From Clostridiales bacterium (lineage in GTDB: Bacteria > Bacillota > Clostridia > Oscillospirales > CAG-272), in the NCBI GenBank assembly GCA_004554105.1, contig SFNW01000023.1, forward strand, positions 1 to 19,934: a DNA stretch of 19,934 nucleotides. The letters are read 5' to 3'. Positions 6,716 through 14,816 of the stretch are shown here, piece after piece. The notes under the pieces were generated by a model that searched no databases, was not told the DNA's origin, and saw only the letters and a list, made by a program, of their open reading frames with translations. The number at the start of each line of letters is the position of its first letter. Position 1 is the stretch's first letter. The position numbers were made by a program, and so were the translations under genes.

Positions 6716-7170
6716 CGTTCAGTCTTCCATATTTCAGAATCCGCGAGAATCGTGATCGGACCGTCGGCGGTCATGTCAATTTGCATATCCGCGCCGAACA
6801 CGCCGGTCTCGACCGGCACGCCCTCGGCGCGAAGCCGCGCGCAGAAATACTCGTACAGGCGGTCGGCGGCATCGGGCTTTTCCGCGTCGGTAAAGGAGGG
6901 GCGGTTGCCGTGCGAAATGTCCGCCGCAAGCGTAAAGTTCGAGACGGCGAGCACACTGCCGCCGACGTCGGGCAGCGAGCGATTCATCTTGCCCGCATCA
7001 TCGTTGAAAATGCGCATTTTTGCAATTTTCGCGGCGAGAATCTCCGCATCACGCTCGGTATCGCCCTGCACGACGCCGACAAGGAGAAGCAGTCCGTGCC
7101 CGCATTTGCCTGCGGGAACGCCGTCCGCCGTCACCGACGCGTGCAGCACTCTTTGAATCACGATTTTCAT
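6712..7170 (-). CDS. dtd: D-aminoacyl-tRNA deacylase
   Basis: This 152-residue protein has the full length of Dtd and starts MKIVIQRVLHASVT, the usual family opening. Dtd removes D-amino acids and glycine wrongly attached to tRNA. The active-site strand reads VSNFTLAAD (about 77-85) where most members have SQFTL, and the cross-subunit loop reads TADGPITILADS (134-145) where NxGPVT is usual. The Gly-Pro pair needed for chiral proofreading is kept. These changes are modest and the protein is probably active. It overlaps relA upstream and hemZ downstream by four bases each (ATGA), so the three are translated in series. Confidence 0.95.
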   Translation of the reverse strand: MKIVIQRVLHASVTADGVPAGKCGHGLLLLVGVVQGDTERDAEILAAKIAKMRIFNDDAGKMNRSLPDVGGSVLAVSNFTLAADISHGNRPSFTDAEKPDAADRLYEYFCARLRAEGVPVETGVFGADMQIDMTADGPITILADSEIWKTER

Positions 7171-9377
7171 TTTCCGAAGCCTCTCGTGACCGACAAAACG
7201 CTCTTGATGCCGCGCAGCCGCGAGACGATCGAGTCGTAATGCCCGATGTTTTTGCAGCCGACGGTCAGGTTGACAAGCATCGTGTCCGGCCCTTTCTTCT
7301 GCGTATTGATGCCGAGCAGCGAGACCTTCATGTCCGCCAGCGCCGAGGTGATGTCGGCAAGCAGCGAAATGCTGCTTTCGGCGACGACGGTAATCAGTGC
7401 CTCGTAGACGTCGGCGGGGCTGTCCGCCGCGCCGTATTCCCAGTGCGCGTTGATAAAGCGGTCGCGCTGCTCGGGATTCGCCTGCCCCGCAAGGACGTTG
7501 GGACAGTCGATTTTGTGAATCGAAACGCCGAAGCCGCGCGTGATAAAGCCGATAATCGGGTCGCCGGGCAGCGGGTTGCAGCAGCGCGCGAATTTGGTCA
7601 CGCAGCCGTCCTCGCCGTCGACGATGACGCCGCCGGTCGCCTTGACGCGGCGGGGAGACGCCAACTTGACTTTGTCCGCCGTGACCTCGGTCTGCGGCTC
7701 TTTGACCACGCGGTCAAACTCGTCGCGCAGCTTGGCGGCGATTTTTGAGAGCGGCATACCGCCGTAGCCGAGCATATTGTACATATCCTCGGTGTCCTGC
7801 ATACCGACGCGGCGCGCGACGTTTGCGACGATTTCGTTTTGCTGCTCCTCGGTGTAGGGTCTGCCCATGCGGTGCAGCTCGCGTTCGATTTCCGCCTTGC
7901 CGAGCGCGATGTTCTCGGTGCGCTTTTCTTTTTTGAACCACTGGCGGATTTTATTCTTCGCGTCGCCGGTCTTGACGATGTTCAGCCAGTCGCGGCTCGG
8001 TCCTTTGGAGGCAGAGGAGGTGAGAATCTCGACGATGTCGCCGGTCTGCGGCTCGCGGTCAATCGGCACAATCATGCCGTTGAGCTTTGCGCCGACCATC
8101 TTGTTGCCGACGCCCGAGTGAATGGCGTAGGCGAAGTCAATCATCGTCGAGCCTTGCGGCAGGACAATGACGTCGCCCTTCGGCGTAAAGACGAAGATTT
8201 CGTCGCGGAAGATGTCGATTTTGAACGCGTCCATGAACTCCTCGGGGTCCTGCGTGTCGTCCTCAATCTCAAACAGGCGCGAGACCCACTGAAGTTTTTC
8301 GTCGATGCTCTCGCTCGCGGTTTCGCCCGACTTGTACTTCCAGTGCGCAGCGATACCGTATTCGGCGACGCGGTGCATCTCGAAGGTGCGAATCTGCACC
8401 TCAAAGGGAATGCCGCTGCTGCTCATGACGCTGGTGTGCAGCGAGCGGTACATATTCGGCTTGGGGTTGGAGATATAGTCCTTGAAGCGCCCGGGAATCG
8501 AGCGGAACATCTCGTGAATGATACCGAGCGCGGTGTAGCACTCCAGCTCGGTGTCGACGATGATGCGCAGGGCGTAGAAGTCGTAAATCTGGTCGAAGCT
8601 CTTGTTGTGGTTGTACATCTTATTGTACAGCGAGTAAATCGACTTGATGCGCCCGTTCAGTTCAAAGTGAATGCCGCTTTCGGTCAGGCGTTTTTCGATG
8701 CTCGCCTTGGCTTCGTTGATGAGGTCGCGCGACTGTCCGTAGCGCTCCTCGATGCGGTTTTTGACCTCGCTATAGCCGATGGGGTCGAGGTAGGACAGGC
8801 TGAGATTTTCCAGCTCCTGCTTGATGGAGTTGATACCGAGACGGTGCGCGAGCGGCGCGTAGATATACATGGTCTCGAGCGCGATGGCGCGGCGGCGGTC
8901 CTCTTTCTTCGCCGCAAGCGTGCGCATATTGTGCAGGCGGTCGCAGAGCTTGATGAAGATGACGCGGATATCCTTCGACATGGCGAGCAGCATCTTGCGG
9001 ATATTCTCGATGTTCGCTTCTTCCTTGTCCTCGACGTTGATCTGGACGAGCTTGGTCAGCCCGTCGACCAGCATGGCGACGTTTTGCCCGAATTTTTCCG
9101 AGATGAGGTCGAGACTGGTCTTGTCGGCGCAGTCCTCGACCGTGTCGTGCAGCAGGGCGGCGCAGACCGAATCGGTGTCAAGCCCGAGACCGACGACGAT
9201 TTCGGCGACGGCGACGGGGTGCGAGATATAGGGCTCGCCGCTCTGCCGCGTCTGTCCGGCGTGCAGTTCTTTGGCGTATTCGTATGCCGCGCGGATTTTT
9301 TCGCGGTTGTAGTTTCGCTCGCTGTGGTCGAGCGCGTCTTCAAGCGGCTGAAATACGAGGTCTGTTTCGGTGTCCAT
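7167..9377 (-). CDS. relA: Bifunctional (p)ppGpp synthetase/hydrolase Rel
   Basis: This 736-residue protein has the complete long Rel layout. The HD hydrolase domain is intact: H53, HD at 77-78, ED at 81-82, and D146. The synthetase domain has GRIKSIYSLYNKM (242-254), DFYALRIIVD (266-275) and PKPNMYRSLHTSV (305-317). The RFKD motif at 297-300 is the version found in bifunctional enzymes rather than the acidic EFDD of monofunctional RelA. A TGS domain follows at about 389-451, a zinc-finger region with CC at 599-600 and IDCPNV at 623-628, and an ACT domain at about 657-733. It makes and degrades the alarmone (p)ppGpp on the ribosome under starvation. GAAAGGAAAA precedes the ATG, 42 bases after the recJ stop; apt, often found between the two, is missing. 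Confidence 0.97.
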   Translation of the reverse strand: MDTETDLVFQPLEDALDHSERNYNREKIRAAYEYAKELHAGQTRQSGEPYISHPVAVAEIVVGLGLDTDSVCAALLHDTVEDCADKTSLDLISEKFGQNVAMLVDGLTKLVQINVEDKEEANIENIRKMLLAMSKDIRVIFIKLCDRLHNMRTLAAKKEDRRRAIALETMYIYAPLAHRLGINSIKQELENLSLSYLDPIGYSEVKNRIEERYGQSRDLINEAKASIEKRLTESGIHFELNGRIKSIYSLYNKMYNHNKSFDQIYDFYALRIIVDTELECYTALGIIHEMFRSIPGRFKDYISNPKPNMYRSLHTSVMSSSGIPFEVQIRTFEMHRVAEYGIAAHWKYKSGETASESIDEKLQWVSRLFEIEDDTQDPEEFMDAFKIDIFRDEIFVFTPKGDVIVLPQGSTMIDFAYAIHSGVGNKMVGAKLNGMIVPIDREPQTGDIVEILTSSASKGPSRDWLNIVKTGDAKNKIRQWFKKEKRTENIALGKAEIERELHRMGRPYTEEQQNEIVANVARRVGMQDTEDMYNMLGYGGMPLSKIAAKLRDEFDRVVKEPQTEVTADKVKLASPRRVKATGGVIVDGEDGCVTKFARCCNPLPGDPIIGFITRGFGVSIHKIDCPNVLAGQANPEQRDRFINAHWEYGAADSPADVYEALITVVAESSISLLADITSALADMKVSLLGINTQKKGPDTMLVNLTVGCKNIGHYDSIVSRLRGIKSVLSVTRGFGK

Positions 9378-9419
9378 AGGGTTTTCCTTTCAGAGAGAGA
9401 AACGGGTTGCAAAGCCCGA

Positions 9420-11561
9420 TTATCCGCGCTTCTGCTGAGAGCGCAGGCGGCGCAGAATCGCCGATTTGTCAAGGTCGGCACGCTTTTGCTTATAGCTGAC
9501 GCTGAAGCGGTAGGCGTCCTTGCCGATGCTCTCGACGCCGACGATGTTCAGTTCGAGCAAAACGTCGATGATAAAGCGCAGCTTGATATAGCCGACCGCG
9601 CCGACCGCAGTGTCGCGGGACAGCATTTCGCGCACGGTGAAGCTGTCCTCACCGAAGCGCACCTGCCGACGGATAAAGTTGTAGACGGCGGCAAAATCGT
9701 CGCGGCTCGGCAGAATGTCCTCGTCGGGCTCTGCCGCAGCCCCCGCGCGCAGTGCCGCATAGCGGGCGCCACAGGCTTCTTCCGCGGCGGCGCGCGCCTC
9801 GGTCAGGCGCAGGTCGCGCACGATGAGCTGCGCGCTTTTCCTGCCGTTGAATTCGTTGACGTCGAGCCCCGCGAGCAAGTCGATTTCGTCGCCCGCGTAG
9901 ACGTCGGCTTCCTTCGGCGAATGCGAGAAGTACATCGCGGTGAGCGGGTGGCCGTCGCCGCGGTCGAGCAGCAGCTTTGTGTGCTTGCCGAAGCTGATGG
10001 ATTGCACCTCGGCAATCTGCACGTTCCGCAGGACGAAGGAGGGGACGGGATTCGATACGCCGAAGGGCTCGAGCAGGCGGATTTCCTCCGCGTTTTCAAG
10101 CGTGACCTCGTCAACGCCGATTTCAAAGTCGGCGTCGAGCGACGGGGTACGGTCCTCGGATTTGAAATGTTCACGAGCGTATTCGTTGATTTTCTCGCGG
10201 AAGGCGTCGATGTTCTCGCGGCGCACCGAAAGTCCCGCCGCAAGCTCGTGTCCGCCGTATTTTTCAAGCAGGTCGTCGCAATAGACCAGCGCGTCGACGA
10301 GGTTCAGTCCCTTGACGCTGCGCCCGCTGCCCTTGCCGACGTCGAGGTCGCCGTCGCTCTGTGCGCCGTCGAACGAAATGAGAATCGAGGGCAGCCCGTA
10401 TTTTTCGGTAATGCGCGACGCGACGATGCCGATGACGCCGTGATGCCAGTTGTCGGCGGCAAGCACGATGACCGGGTCGTTTTCAAAGTCGTGGGAGGCG
10501 TCGATGCGCTCATAGGCTTCGAGCGCAATGCGGTTTTCCTCGGTCTGCCGCTCGCGGTTGATGTCGCAGAGCCGCTTTGCCAGTTCGTCCGCCTTTTCGC
10601 GCGAGTCGGTGAGGAACAGCTCGACCGCGAGCGCGGCGGAGCTGATTCTGCCTGCGGCGTTGATGCGCGGCGCGAGTGTGTAGCCGATGAAGCCCGAGGT
10701 GATTTTCGGTGCGCGCGCGCTGCGACTGCCGTCGGGACGCTGCGAAACCGCGTCGATCAGCGCACAGAGTCCGATTCGCTCGGAACGTTCGATGCGGCGG
10801 AGTCCGAACGCGACAATCAGGCGGTTTTCGTCCCGAATGGGCATGACGTCGGCAATCGTGCCGATTGCCACAAGGTCGGCGTAGTCGGCGCAGATGCGGC
10901 GCACCGCGTCCTGCTCGGAAATACCCGCCCGCTTTGTCTCAAACGCGCAGAGCAGCTTGAAGACGACGCCGACGCCCGCCAAATCCTTGAAGGGATAGGT
11001 GCAGTCGGGGCGGCGGGGATTGACAACGGCGGCGGCATTCGGCAGCTCGCCGTGGCATTCGTGGTGGTCGGTGACGACAACGTCGACGCCGCGTGCGCGG
11101 GCGTGGTCGACTTCGGCGTTTGCCGTGATGCCGGTGTCGACCGTGACGATGAGTTTTGCCCCCTCGTCAATCAGCTTGTCGAGCGAGCTTTCGCTCATGC
11201 CGTAGCCCTCGCCCATGCGGTTGGGTATGTAGTAGCCGACGTCGGCGCCGAGCGCCGTTAAGTAGAGGTACAAAATGCTGACCGAAGTCACGCCGTCCAC
11301 GTCATAGTCGCCGTAGATGACGATTCGCTCTTTGCCGTCAAGTGCCTGCGCAATGCGTGCGACGGCTTTGTCCATGTCGCACAGCAGCATGGGGGAATGG
11401 AGCATTTCCTCCTCCATGCGCAGAAAGCGCAGTGCCGATTCTTTGTCGCCGCAGCCGCGGTCGACGAGCAGTCCCGCCGTTACGCTGCCGACGCCGAGTT
11501 CCTTGGCAAGGCGTTCGGCAGTCTCGCCGCGGCTGCCCTTGATATTCCATTTCTTCTGCAT
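9420..11561 (-). CDS. recJ: Single-stranded-DNA-specific 5'-3' exonuclease RecJ
   Basis: This 713-residue protein is a DHH-family nuclease. Metal-binding motifs are in place: GDYDVDG (84-90), VDTGI (141-145), TDHHEC (164-169) and IADVMP (236-241). The DHHA1 part shows KGSGRS (410-415) and GGHELAAG (436-443), followed by the OB-fold region and a C-terminal extension of roughly 150 residues. RecJ trims 5' ends during recombination and mismatch or base-excision repair. GGAGAT lies about a dozen bases ahead of the ATG, which is somewhat long. It is the first gene of a leftward block with relA, dtd, hemZ and the kinase, a common clostridial order. Confidence 0.96.
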   Translation of the reverse strand: MQKKWNIKGSRGETAERLAKELGVGSVTAGLLVDRGCGDKESALRFLRMEEEMLHSPMLLCDMDKAVARIAQALDGKERIVIYGDYDVDGVTSVSILYLYLTALGADVGYYIPNRMGEGYGMSESSLDKLIDEGAKLIVTVDTGITANAEVDHARARGVDVVVTDHHECHGELPNAAAVVNPRRPDCTYPFKDLAGVGVVFKLLCAFETKRAGISEQDAVRRICADYADLVAIGTIADVMPIRDENRLIVAFGLRRIERSERIGLCALIDAVSQRPDGSRSARAPKITSGFIGYTLAPRINAAGRISSAALAVELFLTDSREKADELAKRLCDINRERQTEENRIALEAYERIDASHDFENDPVIVLAADNWHHGVIGIVASRITEKYGLPSILISFDGAQSDGDLDVGKGSGRSVKGLNLVDALVYCDDLLEKYGGHELAAGLSVRRENIDAFREKINEYAREHFKSEDRTPSLDADFEIGVDEVTLENAEEIRLLEPFGVSNPVPSFVLRNVQIAEVQSISFGKHTKLLLDRGDGHPLTAMYFSHSPKEADVYAGDEIDLLAGLDVNEFNGRKSAQLIVRDLRLTEARAAAEEACGARYAALRAGAAAEPDEDILPSRDDFAAVYNFIRRQVRFGEDSFTVREMLSRDTAVGAVGYIKLRFIIDVLLELNIVGVESIGKDAYRFSVSYKQKRADLDKSAILRRLRSQQKRG

Positions 11562-11584
11562 GTAACATCTATCTCCAAATTTTA

Positions 11585-11613
11585 ATAATAAACAAAGTGA
11601 TATGCCCGCGCAA
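11585..11613 (-). promoter_or_regulatory. Candidate promoter of the recJ-relA-dtd-hemZ block
   Basis: Read leftwards: TTGCGC (11613-11608), 17 bases, TATTAT (11590-11585). The -10 is one base from consensus, but the -35 keeps only TTG. The -35 lies in the loop of a small hairpin (GCCCG/CGGGC, 11604-11619). The predicted start would leave a very short leader. No better site was found between the repeats and the ATG. Confidence 0.4.
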
Positions 11614-11650
11614 ACGGGCGGATAGGAAAATGCCCCGACAGGGTGGGGAA

Positions 11651-11758
11651 GGCTCCCTCTCCGAGGGAGCTGTCGGCGGAGTCGACTGAGGGAGTTTTTT
11701 GCCCCCGTAAATACTCCTTCCGTCGCCGTTTGGCGACACCTCCCTCAAAGAGGGAGGC
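11651..11758 (-). repeat. Nested-hairpin intergenic repeat (family A, copy 2)
   Basis: This 108-bp copy is inverted relative to the one at 4147. It reads GGCTCCCTC/GAGGGAGC, GTCGGC/GTCGAC with one unpaired position, ACTCC facing GGAGT across a central spacer, TCGCC/GGCGA, and CCTCCCTC/GAGGGAGG. The outer arms match copy 1, while the central spacer is unrelated. It lies upstream of recJ and abuts the family B element that starts at about 11775. Confidence 0.85.
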
Positions 11759-11774
11759 TCAGTTAGACCACGCA

Positions 11775-11956
11775 ATGGAATCCGCCCTACGGGTTTCAGG
11801 GCGTCCTTTGACCGTAGGGACCGGCGTCCTCGACGGTCCGGCGCAAGGGGAAGTGAAGTGTTTCCCTCGGGGAAACGTGAAGCGGCTGCGCCGTGAAGTG
11901 CGCCTGCGGCGCATGAAGTGTTCGGGCTGTCGCCCGAACGATGCGGTTTTCCGCAT
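11775..11956 (-). repeat. Composite hairpin repeat (family B, copy 2)
   Basis: The left part, ATGGAATCCGCCCTACGGG from 11775, resembles the left end of the block at 22. A unit at 11816-11839 follows that recurs inverted at 16018-16041 with one mismatch. The right part is an array of five hairpins with TGAAGT-like linkers: GTTTCCC/GGGAAAC (11860-11876), CGGC/GCCG (11883-11893), GCGCC/GGCGC (11900-11912), GTTCGGGC/GCCCGAAC (11920-11939) and ATGCGG/CCGCAT (11941-11956). The last stem touches the stop codon of the oxidoreductase gene. With the family A copy and the recJ promoter it fills the whole 394-base gap; no gene was seen there. The array may end the oxidoreductase transcript, though no stem is followed by a T run. 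Confidence 0.75.
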
Positions 11957-13548
11957 TATTCCGCAGGCGCGAATTTCTCCATGATGGCGAGGGCGATTTT
12001 TACGCCGTCCGCCGCGGCGGAGGTGATGCCGCCCGCGTAGCCGGCACCTTCGCCGCCGGGGTAAATGTCGTCTGTACCGCGCATTGTCAGCGACTCGCCG
12101 CGCAGGATTCGCAGCGGCGCACTGGTGCGCGTTTCAAGCCCTGTCAAGAGGGCGTCCGGGCGGTCAAAGCCCGGCAGTTTTTTGCCGAAAGCCGTGATGC
12201 CGAGGGCGAGCGTGTCGCCGAGAGAAGCGGGGAAGAGCGCAGAGAGGTCGGCAAGCTCGACTCTGCCGTTCATATAGGTCGGGCGGACGCCGCCGAGGGC
12301 GGTCGCACGCCGTTTTTCGAGAAAATCTCTCACCGTGCAGACAGGCGCCGCATAAGTGCCGCCGCCCGCGCGGAACGCCGCCGCCTCGAGCGACCGCTGA
12401 AAGGCAATCGCGCGGTCTGGCGTTGCGCCGTAATCGTTTTTGAAGACCGAGACGCAGACGGCACTGTTGGAGTTTTCGCCGTTTCGCGCATAGCGGCTCA
12501 TGCCGTTGACGCAGAGTCCGCCCGGCTCGGACGCGCCGCAGACGACCTCGCCGCCCGGGCACATACAAAAGGTGTAGACGCCGCGCGTCTTGGTGTTTGC
12601 CGAAAGGTTGTATTCGGCGTAGGGCAGGTCGGGCGAGCCGGCAAAATCGCCGTAGAGCGCACGGTCGATGTCGTCCTTTTTATGCTCGATGCGCAGACCG
12701 ACAGAGAAGTCCTTTGCCTCGACGGCACAGCCGCGGTCGAGCAGCATTTTGTAGGTGTCGCGCGCGCTGTGTCCGACCGCGAGGACGAGCGCGGAGGTCT
12801 CAAAGTCGCCGCGCGTGGTATGAATGCGGCGGACGCCGCCCTTTTGCTCGTCGTAGCCGAGAAAGGTCGTGCGGTAGAGAATTTCGCCGCCGAGGCGGAC
12901 GATTTCGTCCGCAATATCGGAAACAATGCCGCGAAGCAGGTCGGTGCCGATGTGCGGCTTGGCGTTTGTCAGAATTTCGGCGGGTGCGCCGAACGCCGCA
13001 AAGCGCGAAAGAACATAGGCGCAGTGCGGGTCGCCGATGCGGGTCACGAGCTTGCCGTCCGAAAACGTACCCGCGCCGCCCGCGCCGAACTGAATCGAGC
13101 AGTCGGGGTCGAGCGCGCCGCCCGTGTAAAAGGAATCGACCGCGCGGACGCGGTCGGGAATATCGCCGCCGCGCTCCAGCAGCAGCGGGCGGTAGCCGTT
13201 TTCGGCGAGTAAGAGCGCGGCAAACATACCGCAAGGACCCATGCCGACAACGACGGGACGCGCCGCCGCCCTTGCCGTGCCGCGGCGGATCACGAGTTCG
13301 CCGTCGGCGTGCGGGCGCAGTGCGTTCTTCTCAATCGTTTCTTTTTTCAGTGTATTTTTCGTCTCGAAGAGGATCGAATAGACCAGGCGGACGTCGGTTT
13401 TCTTTCGCGCGTCCACGCTGCGGCGAAAAATCGAGAGCTTCTCTGCCGCGATGCCCGCGCGCCGCAGCTTTTTCGCCGCGGCGGCAAGCACTTCGTCCTT
13501 TTCGGTACCGGGCGGCACAGAGACGCCGCCTAAGATATAGTTCGTCAT
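11956..13548 (-). CDS. FAD-dependent oxidoreductase, COG2509 family
   Basis: This 530-residue flavoprotein has a Rossmann FAD site at VVVGMGPCGMFAALL (99-113), with the ribose-binding acid at E126 in LLLERGG. GAGGAGTFSDGKL (156-168) and a C-terminal GGEGAGYAGGI complete the FAD cleft. The first 95 residues form a separate N-terminal domain of the COG2509 type. The family is annotated as NAD(FAD)-utilising dehydrogenases; its substrate is unknown to me. There is no signal peptide, so it should be cytoplasmic. Its ATG overlaps the cdaR stop as ATGA with only a poor ribosome binding site, so it is probably translated by coupling. In many Firmicutes glmM is the gene tied to cdaA-cdaR; here this gene takes the third place and repeats follow. 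Confidence 0.85.
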   Translation of the reverse strand: MTNYILGGVSVPPGTEKDEVLAAAAKKLRRAGIAAEKLSIFRRSVDARKKTDVRLVYSILFETKNTLKKETIEKNALRPHADGELVIRRGTARAAARPVVVGMGPCGMFAALLLAENGYRPLLLERGGDIPDRVRAVDSFYTGGALDPDCSIQFGAGGAGTFSDGKLVTRIGDPHCAYVLSRFAAFGAPAEILTNAKPHIGTDLLRGIVSDIADEIVRLGGEILYRTTFLGYDEQKGGVRRIHTTRGDFETSALVLAVGHSARDTYKMLLDRGCAVEAKDFSVGLRIEHKKDDIDRALYGDFAGSPDLPYAEYNLSANTKTRGVYTFCMCPGGEVVCGASEPGGLCVNGMSRYARNGENSNSAVCVSVFKNDYGATPDRAIAFQRSLEAAAFRAGGGTYAAPVCTVRDFLEKRRATALGGVRPTYMNGRVELADLSALFPASLGDTLALGITAFGKKLPGFDRPDALLTGLETRTSAPLRILRGESLTMRGTDDIYPGGEGAGYAGGITSAAADGVKIALAIMEKFAPAE

Positions 13549-14816
13549 TTTTCAATCATGACCGATACGGCGTATTCGCCGAGCTCGTAGACCGTCCCCG
13601 TGTATTCGCTGCTGACCGTGACCGTGACGGGAACCTGCACGACGCCGGTAATGCCGCTGTAGTTCAGCTCGGCGGCGAGACGGACGTCCGCGCTCGTCAG
13701 CTTGTCGGCGATGTCGGTCGGTGCGCGGAGCACGACATTGACGCTGTCGGTGAGCAGCGTGTACTTCAGGTTGTTCGGGTTGCGAATCGAGACATCGTCG
13801 ACGACGATGCTCTTCTTGACCGTATTCTTGTGCGTGACCGAAATCGACGCCGAGGAGACGCCGCTCAGGTTTTCCACGCCGTCGGGCAGATTGATGGAGA
13901 CAATCTGCGTTTCGTTGGAGTTGATTTGCTTCTCGTCAATCGTCGCAATCTCAAAGGATTCGACGCCCGCGAGCAGCGCGGGGTCGGCACGGACGGTGAG
14001 CTTCTTCGGCGTTACGGAAATGACCGCGTTCGACTCGTTGAAGTAGCCGTATTTCGTTCCCACCATGATGGGGATTTCCTTTTCGATGTAGACCGGGACG
14101 TTGACGCCGACCGAGTTTTGCGAAAGTGTGAGATAGGGATTGTCTATCGTCGCGCCTTCCTCGGTGACGACGCGCAGTGCGCCGCGCGCGGTCACGCCGG
14201 TGGTCAGCTCGCCGAGCTCCAGGTCGACGACTGCGGCTTCCGCCGCGTCGATGACTGTGGCGGGACCGCTGACCGTGACGGCGGAGACGTCGGGCGTCGT
14301 CACGCCGAGCGTAATCGACTGGTCGTGCTGCACCGAAACAATGTTGACCTTGACCGGTACGGTCTTGGTCGCGATGCGGTCGACATAGATCTCAATCGAG
14401 GTCGGGCTGACGCTGTTTGTCGCGCAGCCGTCGGGCGTCGTGACCGAAATCGAGAGTTGATGTTTGCCCGGCTCGGTGATGCCGCTGACATCGACACTCG
14501 GGATAATGTCCTCGAGCGAGTAGGAGATGAGATCGCTCTTTTTGCCGGTCACGGTGATGTCGGCGCGTTCGCCGTAGCCGCTGATGACCGACAAATCGTA
14601 TTCGCTCGACAGGAGAGCGGTGTTTTCGATTGCCACCGTAACGCCCGAAAAGGTGCGCTCGTAGTCGGGGCTTTCATTGGACATGACGTAGAGCCAGATG
14701 ACCACCGCAATCAGGACGCAGAGCAGCCGCGGAATGAGGTCCGAGGTTTTCAGCCGCTCGCGGACCGCCTCGCCCTCGGTGGGCTTGTCGGTCGGTTTAT
14801 TGTTCGTTTCCGCCAT
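13545..14816 (-). CDS. cdaR: YbbR-domain protein CdaR, regulator of CdaA
   Basis: With the start chosen here the protein has 423 residues. A short charged cytoplasmic N-terminus is followed by one membrane helix, LIPRLLCVLIAVVIWLYVMS (about 27-46), and then an extracytoplasmic part made of about four beta-rich YbbR repeats of 80-90 residues. CdaR binds the membrane diadenylate cyclase CdaA and modulates c-di-AMP synthesis; this is known for the family. The ATG at 14816 has AAAGGAGG nine bases upstream (14833-14826), inside the end of cdaA. An in-frame ATG at 14837 would add seven residues but lacks such a site. Overlap with cdaA is 20 bases, and the next gene overlaps by four. Confidence 0.92.
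   Translation of the reverse strand: MAETNNKPTDKPTEGEAVRERLKTSDLIPRLLCVLIAVVIWLYVMSNESPDYERTFSGVTVAIENTALLSSEYDLSVISGYGERADITVTGKKSDLISYSLEDIIPSVDVSGITEPGKHQLSISVTTPDGCATNSVSPTSIEIYVDRIATKTVPVKVNIVSVQHDQSITLGVTTPDVSAVTVSGPATVIDAAEAAVVDLELGELTTGVTARGALRVVTEEGATIDNPYLTLSQNSVGVNVPVYIEKEIPIMVGTKYGYFNESNAVISVTPKKLTVRADPALLAGVESFEIATIDEKQINSNETQIVSINLPDGVENLSGVSSASISVTHKNTVKKSIVVDDVSIRNPNNLKYTLLTDSVNVVLRAPTDIADKLTSADVRLAAELNYSGITGVVQVPVTVTVSSEYTGTVYELGEYAVSVMIEK

Noticed and set aside
7839..11261. A 1140-codon open frame on the + strand, antisense to relA and recJ
   Set aside because: It has no recognisable domain and no ribosome binding site, and lies wholly opposite two well-conserved genes. Long antisense frames are expected from the codon bias of GC-rich genes.
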